Assembly: GCA_945864585.1 (NCBI GenBank)
Contig: CAMBCF010000025.1
Coordinates: 1 to 48,990 of the forward strand
Length of the DNA: 48,990 nucleotides
Direction: 5' to 3'
From: Bordetella parapertussis
GTDB taxonomy: Bacteria; Pseudomonadota; Gammaproteobacteria; Burkholderiales; SG8-41
Position numbers and translations under genes: made by a program. This document shows positions 8,700-15,934 of the stretch, piece by piece. Within the stretch, counting starts at the first letter, position 1. Every line of letters begins with the position of its first letter. The notes under the pieces are model-generated. The model saw only the letters and a program-made list of their open reading frames with translations, searched no databases and was not told where the DNA came from.

Positions 8700-9062
8700 T
8701 CAGATCTCGATCTGGTCTTTTGATCGGTAGCTTTTACCCTCGATGCGCACGGTCTCTGCGTGGTGCAGCAGCCGGCAAGGCCGAGGTGAGGACGGCGTCG
8801 TTGTTGAAGATGCTGGCCCACTGCTTGTAGACGCGATTAGGGGTGATCAACGTGGCACCGCGTTCGTAGCGATGACTGATGATCTGGAACAAGCAGTCGG
8901 CGCCGAACTTGTCGATCGGAAGGTAGCCGAGTTCGTCGATGCAGAGGACGTCAGGTTTGATGTATTGGTGCAACGCGCGTTTAATGCTGCCGCTGGCGTG
9001 TGCGACGCTCAACGTGTTGATGATTTCAATGGCACCGGTAAACAGGACAGACTTGCTGTAGT
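8700..9062 (-). pseudogene. IstB-like ATPase of an IS21-family element, fragment
   Basis: The minus strand encodes the C-terminal half of an IS21 IstB transposition helper: LFTGAIEIINTL, LCIDELGYLPIDK (Walker B), FQIISHRYERG, then after a frame break LLHHAETVRIEGKSYR to a stop at 8700-8702. The break at LTSAL fits a small deletion: a relative would read LTSALLDRLLHHAE. The N-terminal Walker A half and the partner IstA are missing. It is a dead remnant that ends just before the next Bug gene. Confidence 0.85.
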
Positions 9063-9088
9063 TAGTACGCGAGTATTAACGAAACTCT

Positions 9089-10072
9089 TCATTCGGGCTT
9101 GATTTGCGCTCCGCGAATAATCTTGCCCCACTTCTCGGTTTCGGATTTTACGTATGCGCCGAATTCCGCAGGTGTGTTGGCGCGCACCTGTACACTGAGT
9201 AACGCCAGACGACTCACTACCGCCGGGGCACGAATGGCAGCGTTCAGCGCTCTGTTAAGGCGATCGACAATCGGCGTGGGTGTGCCGGCTGGAACAAAAT
9301 CGCCATTCCATTCGTAGGCTTCGTACCCGGGCAGCGTGTCCGACATCGGGGGAATATCCGGTAGCGCCGCCAAGCGGCCTCGCCCCGTGTGGGCGATGGC
9401 ACGTACCGTGCCGGCTTTAACGTGATTGCTGGATGCCGCGGCGTTGCTGAAATAGAACTTGATATGGCCACCCACCACATCGACCAGTGCCGGTCCTCCC
9501 CCTTTGTAGGGCACGTGATTGAGTTGAATGCCCACGCTCACCTTAAACAACTCCATTGCCATGTGCTGAACGCTGCCGGTGCCGGACGATGCCCAGTTGA
9601 GGCCGTCTTTTGTTGCTTTGGCCAACGCAATCAGTTCAGCCAACGTGGTTGCCTTGACCGAGGGATGTATCACCAGAAGGTTCGGCACCGTCGCCGCCAG
9701 AAAAACCGGAGCAAAGTCCCGTGCCGGGTCATATGGCAGACTGGGGAGCATTGAAGGGTTGATCGAAAACCCGGTTGCATCGTGCAGAATCACATAGCCG
9801 TCGGGTGCAGACTTCGCCACCAAACCGGCGCCAATCGTTCCGGACCCGCCGCCACGGTTGTCGATGATGAGCTGATGGCCGAGGTCTTCGCTCACTTTCG
9901 CGAACAGCGTGCGGGAAATGGTATCGGCGCCGCCACCGGGCGGGAATGGCACCACCACGCGCACCTGCCGCTCGGGGTAGTCAGCCGCCCCCGAAGATAC
10001 AACCACTGCCAAGTAAAACAATACGGCGAAAACCCCTCGCAGCACAGTCTGCGGGCAAAATAATTGTTTCAT
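9089..10072 (-). CDS. Bug-family TTT solute-binding protein
   Basis: A 327-residue receptor with a clear signal peptide (hydrophobic VFAVLFYLAVVVSSG, cleavage near GAA) and mature start YPERQVRVVVPFPPGGGADTISR. Further family segments are DNRGGGSGTIGAGL, APDGYVILHD, YKGGGPALVDVVGGH and a C-terminal EKWGKIIRGAQIKPE. The ATG at 10072 has a GGGG-containing site upstream. The gene stands alone between the IS21 relic and the DUF4338 fragment. The ligand is unknown. Confidence 0.9.
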   Translation of the reverse strand: MKQLFCPQTVLRGVFAVLFYLAVVVSSGAADYPERQVRVVVPFPPGGGADTISRTLFAKVSEDLGHQLIIDNRGGGSGTIGAGLVAKSAPDGYVILHDATGFSINPSMLPSLPYDPARDFAPVFLAATVPNLLVIHPSVKATTLAELIALAKATKDGLNWASSGTGSVQHMAMELFKVSVGIQLNHVPYKGGGPALVDVVGGHIKFYFSNAAASSNHVKAGTVRAIAHTGRGRLAALPDIPPMSDTLPGYEAYEWNGDFVPAGTPTPIVDRLNRALNAAIRAPAVVSRLALLSVQVRANTPAEFGAYVKSETEKWGKIIRGAQIKPE

Positions 10073-10181
10073 TTCAAGCCCCGTCTAAAATTCGCGTTTT
10101 AAACGCAGAGCACGGGATTGTATGTTATTGCGTAACCCATCATCTTGCTTGATGTGTAGAAGTTGCGACCCGATCTGACAG

Positions 10182-10670
10182 TTAGCCTTGCGTCAGACCC
10201 AGTTCAAGCCAGTTGGCGGCGCGATACACACCGCCATGGAAACGCCGCGGATCGACAAAGGTTTCCAGCAACAGCAAGGGATGGCCGAAGCGTGTCTGCC
10301 AATCGGCCACTACCCAGCGTTCGATCAGCGATAGCACACGTGACCCAACATTCGGGCGGTGCCTTTCAGGCAGGATCAGAAAGCGGCTGTTGTTGGCGAT
10401 GAGCTTCAGACGCCCATACTGGGAGCGAAAGTCCCAGCCGATCCACCGATCACGCACGCCGCATTTCAGGGCCGCAGCCGATAGGCTCAATTGCGCCACC
10501 CAATGCTCGCGCCAGGTCGCGACATACCACGCCGTCTCGCCGATCTTCGGTAGCGCCCCAAGATAGTGATGGCGCGCCATCTGTTCTTGATAGCGGCCTT
10601 CTTCGCTACGTGCCACCGGGCGAACTTGGATCTTCGATAGTGCTTCGTTTGTGTATACCGCCGATTCCAT
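10182..10670 (-). pseudogene. DUF4338 / DruA-like protein, C-terminally truncated
   Basis: The 162-residue frame matches the conserved start and middle of DUF4338 proteins, the family of DruA of the Druantia anti-phage system and of proteins linked to some transposases. Segments include ARHHYLGALPKIGETAWYVA, GWDFRSQYGRLKLIANNSRFLI, LSLIERWVVADW and LETFVDPRRFHGGVYRAANW. It stops at TAA right after LELGLTQG, where relatives continue. No druB-E partners are nearby. I infer a truncated copy; whether it came from a defence island or a mobile element cannot be told. Confidence 0.65.
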
Positions 10671-11119
10671 TCCAGGGTTTATGCCGGAAAGGTTTGGGGA
10701 TGTCCAGCATCGAGCGCTAACTCTTTGCTTTTGGTTAATATTATAGGGAGGACAAATCCACCCTGGGACAGCAGTGGTGTGGCCGGCGTCTGATACGTGA
10801 TAAGTTTATGATCACCGCTGGTTCTTCGCTGATCGCAATGCGCTTTGTCTTCCCAAAGCACGCGCACTGCGCTTATTCATGTTGCATGCCTGCCATCACA
10901 AGCGCATCCACATTATGCGCATTGGATGACTACAGGCGTCGACCTCGACTATTGAATTGTGAGTTGCGCCGGGCAGGCAAGCCGGACCGCAATGCCCGGG
11001 ACGAAAATGCCACGGAATCGGTACGTTACACTAGACGCGGCCGCACACAAGGGACCGGCAGTTCGTGAGCGCGGTGTATCCGCGCTGTCTGGCTCATTAG
11101 TTTCACGACTGGAGAAAAA
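10671..11119. other. Intergenic stretch upstream of a TTG-started Bug gene
   Basis: About 450 bp between a truncated minus-strand gene and a plus-strand gene. No coding region is supported in either direction. A TACACT -10-like hexamer lies at about 11027, but no convincing -35 partner was found. The stretch presumably holds the promoter of the Bug gene at 11120. Confidence 0.4.
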
Positions 11120-12094
11120 TTGAGAATATCCGGAAAGCACTTACTGATTGTGACAGTGAATGGGTTGCTGGTATTGCATGCCACACAGTCGCTTTCGCAA
11201 ATCTATCCGTCGCAATCGGTGCGTTGGATTCTGGGGTTTCCTGCGGGTGGATCCAGCGACATTCGTACCAGGGCTATCGGGATGAAGCTCGGCGAAATAT
11301 GGGGGCAATCTGTCCTGGTTGACAATCGGCCGGGGGCCAGTGGTGTGATCGCAAATACCGCAGTGGCGAAAGCGCGACCCGACGGATACACCATGCTCCT
11401 GATGTCGATTACTTTTGCCAATTTGATTGCGGCGGGCAAGAAAACGCCCTATGACCCATTCGGCGATCTGGAAGCAGTTGCGCAACTGGCTGCAGTGCCG
11501 AATGTACTGTCGGTGCATCCAAGCCTGCCAGTGAAATCCGCAAAGGAACTCATCACGGTGGCGAAATCGAGACCCGCCGAGATCAACTATGGCACAGGCG
11601 GCAGTTTGACGGGCCCGCATCTTGCCACGGAACTGTTCAAGCTCATGACGAAAACCGACATGGTGCACGTCTCATATAAAGGGACACCACCAGCCGTCAT
11701 CGATCTGGTTGCAGGCCGCCTGCAAGTCATGATGGCTGTGACGCCCGTTGTAGCACCGCATTTGAAAGCCAATCGCCTGCGCCCGATCGCGGTATCCAGT
11801 ACCAAGCGAATTGCCGAGCTTCCGGATGTGCCCGTGGTCGCAGATACCGTTCCAGGATACGAAGCGTTGAACTGGTACGGCGTCATGATGCCGAAAAACA
11901 CCCCAAAAACCATTATCGGCAAGGTCAATGGTGATATCGGCAGGGTGCTGGCCATGCCTGAGGTTGTCCAGCGACTGGCTGACGCCAGCTTTCATGTAAC
12001 GTTTAGTTCGCCTGAGGGCTTTTCCCAGTTTATTCGAAAAGAAGCTAACACCTGGACACGCGTCATTACCGAAGCGAAAATCCCGGTGGATTGA
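11120..12094 (+). CDS. Bug-family TTT solute-binding protein (TTG start)
   Basis: A 324-residue receptor with signal peptide ending near QSLSQ, then IYPSQSVRWILGFPAGGSSDIRTR, DNRPGASGVIANTAV, RPDGYTMLLM, YKGTPPAVIDLVAGRL and a C-terminal TWTRVITEAKIPVD. It starts at TTG 11120, supported by a GGAG site 5 bp upstream and by the correct signal-peptide frame. It is the fifth Bug receptor of the window, with no permease genes adjacent. It is convergent with the AhpD-like gene at 12261-12851. Confidence 0.88.
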   Translation: MRISGKHLLIVTVNGLLVLHATQSLSQIYPSQSVRWILGFPAGGSSDIRTRAIGMKLGEIWGQSVLVDNRPGASGVIANTAVAKARPDGYTMLLMSITFANLIAAGKKTPYDPFGDLEAVAQLAAVPNVLSVHPSLPVKSAKELITVAKSRPAEINYGTGGSLTGPHLATELFKLMTKTDMVHVSYKGTPPAVIDLVAGRLQVMMAVTPVVAPHLKANRLRPIAVSSTKRIAELPDVPVVADTVPGYEALNWYGVMMPKNTPKTIIGKVNGDIGRVLAMPEVVQRLADASFHVTFSSPEGFSQFIRKEANTWTRVITEAKIPVD

Positions 12095-12260
12095 GGCTGC
12101 TCTGCGGCGCAAGCCCGCGTGGCGCTTGTCCAATCAGGCGCGTTAGCCGTTAAGCGTTCTCTTCAGAAGCCGCAATAGCCACCAGGCTAATTCAAGACGG
12201 AGGCGCGCCCCGGTGACTTATCCTTCGCCGGGTCCGCCATCCATCACGCCATCAGGCCTA

Positions 12261-12851
12261 TTACAGCACTTTGGCATCAAGCATGGCCTTGAAATCCGGA
12301 TCGAGTTTTGACAGATTTTCCGGGTCGTCCAAGCCAATCGCTATGTTCAATCGATTGCTGAAGTTGCGGTACGCCACCGAAGCAATGATGTCGAGAATAT
12401 TTTCATCATTGAATCCGGCCTGCCGCAACTGCTCGATGTCCGTACGGCACAGCAGATGCGGTGCATCATTGATCTTTTCGGCAAACGCCAGCATGACTTT
12501 GTCCTGCTCGGTGAGCACGGACCCCTTGTAATCCTTGCCGATCTGCACCACGTCCTGCTTTTCCAGGCCGGAAATTTGACGGAGCAACGCTCCGTGATTC
12601 ATCACTCATCCGGTGCAGCCGCCCGCCGTCGCACCAAAGAAATTCAGCAGTTCTTCGCGGTGCCTGCCCAGCGTTGTCGCGCCCCCTGTGGTCCCGTTGC
12701 GCAGCGTCTCCCGGCCCTTGAGTATTTCGGGACGAGTCGCCAGCACCCGGTGCAAGTTCGGCACCGAGCCGTTGCGGCTGCGGTATTGGTCGAACACCTC
12801 CTTGGCATAGCCCTGTGCCTCGTCATCGCTTACGGTTTTGAGCCACATCAT
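12261..12851 (-). CDS. AhpD-like / carboxymuconolactone-decarboxylase-family protein, predicted selenoprotein (CxxU)
   Basis: Read with the in-frame TGA at 12606-12608 as selenocysteine, one frame of 196 residues runs from ATG 12851 to the stop at 12261. The active site then reads C79-T-G-U82-V-M-N-H86-G-A-L-L-R, matching the AhpD CxxCxxxHHG motif position for position, with Sec replacing the second Cys. The upstream half (SVPNLHRVLATRPEIL, REELLNFFGATAGG) and the downstream half (LTEQDKVMLAFAEKIND, LRQAGFNDENILDIIASVAYRNF) belong to one peroxidase-related AhpD fold. A hairpin 10 nt past the UGA has a GUU loop (see SECIS entry). AhpD-family proteins are peroxidases or disulfide reductants. 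Sec here would make a highly reactive selenenyl-sulfide couple. The gene lies 85 bp after the ferredoxin gene. Alternative: a Cys-to-stop mutation. Confidence 0.86.
12579..12595 (-). promoter_or_regulatory. Candidate bacterial SECIS hairpin of the AhpD-like gene
   Basis: On the coding (minus) strand the sequence folds as ACGGAGC-GTT-GCTCCGT, a perfect 7-bp stem with a 3-nt loop. Counting U of UGA as 1, the loop is G21-U22-U23. Bacterial SECIS elements are stem-loops that start soon after the UGA and present G and U in the apical loop to SelB; in E. coli fdhF these are G23-U24. Stem, position and loop all fit. The hairpin lies within codons for HGALLR. Confidence 0.7.
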
Positions 12852-12903
12852 CTTAAAAAAACTCCCGGTTAGGATAAAGGGAAATTTATCTACGTAAGTA
12901 TTT

Positions 12904-12930
12904 GTTATAATTTATTTTTTAAATTTACAA
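12904..12930 (-). promoter_or_regulatory. Possible sigma70 promoter upstream of the AhpD-like gene
   Basis: The 85-bp gap between the ferredoxin stop and the AhpD-like ATG is very A/T-rich. On the minus strand TTGTAA (12930-12925) and TATAAC (12909-12904) are separated by 15 bp, a short but possible spacing. If real, the AhpD-like gene could be transcribed apart from the flavoprotein-ferredoxin pair. Confidence 0.3.
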
Positions 12931-12936
12931 CAGGCC

Positions 12937-13266
12937 TTATCGTGGTGCCGTACGAATGTATTGGGTCGTATCATTCTCGCTCCCGCCCGGCTTGCCGCGA
13001 TTCCAGCCCAGCGCCCGCGAATAACCGCCGAAAAACCCTGCGGCCTCGACCTCTGCTTCGCTGATGCCAGTGTGACCCTCCGCGCACGGCGCAACGTAAA
13101 GCGCATCCGTCGGGCAATAGATTTCACACATGAAACACGTCTGGCAATCCTCCTGCCGCGCGATGACGGGCGCCTGCTTGCGCACCGGGTCAAACACGTT
13201 TGCTGGGCACACCCTGACGCAAATGTCACACTCGATACAGCGGGACGTGGAGACGATTTCAATCAT
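12937..13266 (-). CDS. Ferredoxin with two [4Fe-4S] clusters
   Basis: A 109-residue iron-sulfur protein. Cysteines fall at 10, 13, 16, 20 (CIECDICVRVCP) and 41, 44, 47, 51 (CQTCFMCEIYCP), two canonical CxxCxxCxxxCP motifs for two [4Fe-4S] clusters. A 45-residue tail follows with no further cysteine pattern. It starts 12 bp after the stop of the FAD flavoprotein. Such pairs resemble the AprA/AprB or fumarate-reductase arrangement, in which the ferredoxin-like subunit passes electrons to or from the flavin. It is likely the electron-transfer partner of that flavoprotein. Confidence 0.9.
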   Translation of the reverse strand: MIEIVSTSRCIECDICVRVCPANVFDPVRKQAPVIARQEDCQTCFMCEIYCPTDALYVAPCAEGHTGISEAEVEAAGFFGGYSRALGWNRGKPGGSENDTTQYIRTAPR

Positions 13267-13278
13267 TAGGCTAGTATA

Positions 13279-14892
13279 TCAAGCTGGCGCCGTGTCCGCG
13301 ATGGCGCATCGTTTGACTTCAATGTGATCAAGGCCCGTTGCCTCAAACGCGCAGACGAATTGCGGATCTGTCGCGGGCAGATCAACCCGGCGCTGCATGC
13401 CGCGGCTTTCAGCACGCGCCAGTCCGCTGGCAAAGGCCCAGCGGCTGCTGGCTACAAGCGCCGCCGCTTCACGCGTTTTGACCGCATCCGCACCGCTACC
13501 CGACAGATGGTCGCGCACATCACACCACGCGCGGTCGAATTTCGCCAGCGATTTGCGCAAGGTGGTTTCGTTGCGATAAAAATTGTGATCGATCGGCAGG
13601 AACTCGTCGCGTACGATTTGAACAGCCTCGGCGGCACGCACGTCAGGGCGCGCAACTTTGGCCGGACGCAGCCCCACACGTCCCATCGCAACGACGTTAC
13701 GCTCTGCCATGTTGCCGCCTTCGCGCGCGGCGTAGCGGGCCGCAGCAGTGCCAGCCCAGTTGCCAGAGGCGATGGCCCACGACGAATTCGGCCCGCCACC
13801 GCCGGTGATCGCGCCGGTCACGCGCTCGCGGCTCGCTACATCGCCGGCCGCATACAGCCCCGGCACGCCGGTCGAACAGTCGTCCGCCACCAGCTTGATT
13901 CCACCGACACCCCGCACGGTGCCTTCACAGCGCAACATCACCTCAAACTTTTGCGTAAACGGATCAATGCCGGCGCGGTCGTGGGGCAGAAAACAATTCG
14001 GCTGGCCTTGCCGCAGCCAACTGTTCAACTCTGGTATGCCTTTGTCGAAACGTCCCCACACCGGTCCTTGTAGCAGCGCCTTGGCCACCGGCGCGAAGCG
14101 CTCCTGGTTGGCAGTGTCGATCCGCGTGCCGTCCTCATGGTAATAGCTGGCCCATGCAAAGGGCACGCCCTTGCTCAGCGAAGTATTTTTCGGGGTGCAA
14201 GCGTACTGCGCGGAAAATTCCATGCCCGAGAGCGTCGCGCCAGCTTCCGCCGCCATCAAATAGCCATCACCGGTGAGCCCGGTCGCGCCGAGCATGCGCT
14301 CACCGAAGGCGCATCCCCCGCTGGCAAGCACCACCGCGCCAGCCCGCACGGACCACGACCGGTTACGCTGGCGGTCAACGCCAGCGGCGCCGGCGATCAC
14401 CCCCGACTCGCTCAGCAATTCCAGCGCGGGGTGGTGGTCGAGAATAGCAACTCCCCCACGCAACACGCGTCGCCGCATGAAAGCCATATAGTCGGGACCG
14501 CGCAGATTGGTGAGGTAGGGTTTGCCCGAATCATCGTTGGGAAATTTGTAGCCCCACTCGGCGAGCGTATGCAAGCCTTGCCACGCACGATGCAACGTGC
14601 GATCAACCCAGCGCGGGATAGCCAAGCCACCGTTTAATTTCTGCCGACGTTCAATCGCGGCCTCGCGTCCGACCCCTGGCGGCACGAACCACGTTCCGGT
14701 ATTCGACGGGGCGGTTGCTCCACTAGTGCCAAGATAACCCTTGTCCACAACAACAACCCTCGCGCCCTCGGACGTTGCAGCAAGCGCCGCCCATGAGGCA
14801 GCCGGTCCGCCTCCGATGACCAACACGTCGGCGACAAGGTCAAGCCGATCCGCACGCCGTTGCGCCTGCACCGATTGTCGAAGTGTCGTCAT
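13279..14892 (-). CDS. FAD-dependent oxidoreductase, fumarate reductase/AprA-like flavoprotein
   Basis: A 537-residue flavoprotein with an N-terminal FAD-binding Rossmann motif (DVLVIGGGPAASWAA at 22-36, acidic D50 at the end of strand 2), an ASGG segment near 190, ATGLTGDGYLMAAEAGA, and a C-terminal GLYAAGDVASRERVTGA with the typical GD that binds FAD. The order matches succinate dehydrogenase/fumarate reductase and adenylylsulfate reductase alpha subunits. No signal peptide is seen, so it is probably cytoplasmic. It is followed by the two-cluster ferredoxin and then the AhpD-like selenoprotein candidate, all on the minus strand. The substrate is unknown. Start ATG 14892 has a GTGAG-like site. 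Confidence 0.85.
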   Translation of the reverse strand: MTTLRQSVQAQRRADRLDLVADVLVIGGGPAASWAALAATSEGARVVVVDKGYLGTSGATAPSNTGTWFVPPGVGREAAIERRQKLNGGLAIPRWVDRTLHRAWQGLHTLAEWGYKFPNDDSGKPYLTNLRGPDYMAFMRRRVLRGGVAILDHHPALELLSESGVIAGAAGVDRQRNRSWSVRAGAVVLASGGCAFGERMLGATGLTGDGYLMAAEAGATLSGMEFSAQYACTPKNTSLSKGVPFAWASYYHEDGTRIDTANQERFAPVAKALLQGPVWGRFDKGIPELNSWLRQGQPNCFLPHDRAGIDPFTQKFEVMLRCEGTVRGVGGIKLVADDCSTGVPGLYAAGDVASRERVTGAITGGGGPNSSWAIASGNWAGTAAARYAAREGGNMAERNVVAMGRVGLRPAKVARPDVRAAEAVQIVRDEFLPIDHNFYRNETTLRKSLAKFDRAWCDVRDHLSGSGADAVKTREAAALVASSRWAFASGLARAESRGMQRRVDLPATDPQFVCAFEATGLDHIEVKRCAIADTAPA

Positions 14893-15732
14893 GTCTCACT
14901 TATTTGTTGTTGAACACCACGCTTTGCTCACAGCTGCACAAAATGCTTTACGCTAGCCAACATACGAACTAATTTAAAGACACATAATATCGATAATACT
15001 ACGATGAAATCAGCATAGCACCCGCTCAAATAGGGGTCAATCGGCCGCTTGTTGCGTTTACCGGGGCGCTGCTTCTGGTGCCCAACTTCACGGCAGCGAT
15101 ACGCTCGGAGGGAATGGTGGCGTCTCGAGGCCCTCCCAGTAAATCGCGTATGCCCGCCGAATCAAAGGGGCCGACGTCGATTTTTCCAAGTGCCGTTCGA
15201 GCCGCTTTCTCGCCGACGACTGCTGCTCACCGCATTACAGCCGTTGGTGGCCTGGAACCTCAACGGCGGCTTCGGCCGATTATGTAGATGCCTCAATTAT
15301 GTTGAGTTTCCAAAGAGGCAGTTCGACGAAACCTGTATGTAGAGCTCCACATAAGGCCGATCAACCGCCACAGCGTATTCGTTCATGAATGTCGGCTGTC
15401 GAGGGTGGCCCGGGCGCCTTGAGGGGGGCAGCTTCGTAGTCCGTATGCGGTCGATGGCGCGGCAGCACTCTCAGCCTCGCAGTTATCGACGACACGGGGT
15501 GCCCCGTTGGCCTGCCACTCGTCATTCCCAGTCCAATTGACTGAGAATGTCCGCCTGTTACTTACTCGGGTTATTGTTACACGTTCAATTCGCTACGCGT
15601 GGCGCAGGTATAACCTCATCGCGGCAGGAACGTCGTGGGAAATCTTATGCTTAAACTTTGGAAGATCATTTTTCTTCCCTCTAGAGTTTTCGTAAAAAAT
15701 CGCGCATCATCTTCCAAAATTTAATCCTAGCT
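14893..15732. other. Long stretch without an intact gene, with coding decay and an inverted repeat
   Basis: About 840 bp with no supported gene. On the minus strand near 15050-15250 a frame reading VGEKAARTALGKIDVGPF and then DSAGIRDLLGGPRD looks like a real protein piece, but it lacks a start and I cannot name its family. At 15657-15666 and 15709-15718 a perfect 10-bp inverted repeat (TTTGGAAGAT / ATCTTCCAAA, 42-bp loop) sits just before the tRNA-Asp-like repeat and could be part of an old attachment site. Confidence 0.45.
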
Positions 15733-15806
15733 TATTGATTTTTATAAGTTCTATCTCCGGCCTGTCACGCCGGGGGTCGCGGGTTCGAGTCCCGTCCACT
15801 CCGCCA
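15733..15806 (+). repeat. tRNA-Asp 3'-half repeat, copy 1 (att-like)
   Basis: From about 15755 the sequence is the 3' part of a tRNA-Asp: a perfect anticodon stem CCGGC/GCCGG with loop CTGTCAC (anticodon GTC), the T-arm GCGGG-TTCGAGT-CCCGT, then CCACTCC-G-CCA. The 5' acceptor strand and D-arm are absent, so no functional tRNA can form. The 22 bp upstream (TATTGATTTTTATAAGTTC...) are not tRNA but are nearly the same at the second copy, 36438-36511, in the same orientation. Such 3' halves are what integration of a mobile element into a tRNA gene leaves behind. The two copies frame about 20.7 kb. Confidence 0.75.
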
Positions 15807-15934
15807 ATAAAGCATTGCCTCCACCAAAGGCCCCCTTCAACGCATGTGGGTATTTTTTTGCGGCGGCGAGGGCAATGCTTTTACAACGCCCGTCGTGTGC
15901 AGATCCTTGATTTCCACGGGCGCGGTGGAACGTG

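Noticed and set aside
10181-10183. End of the DUF4338 frame considered as a Sec site
   Set aside because: The stop is TAA, and the frame after it soon meets another stop.
15755-15806. Functional tRNA-Asp
   Set aside because: Only the anticodon arm, T-arm and 3' acceptor strand are present. No GGAGTGG-type 5' acceptor strand or D-arm precedes them.
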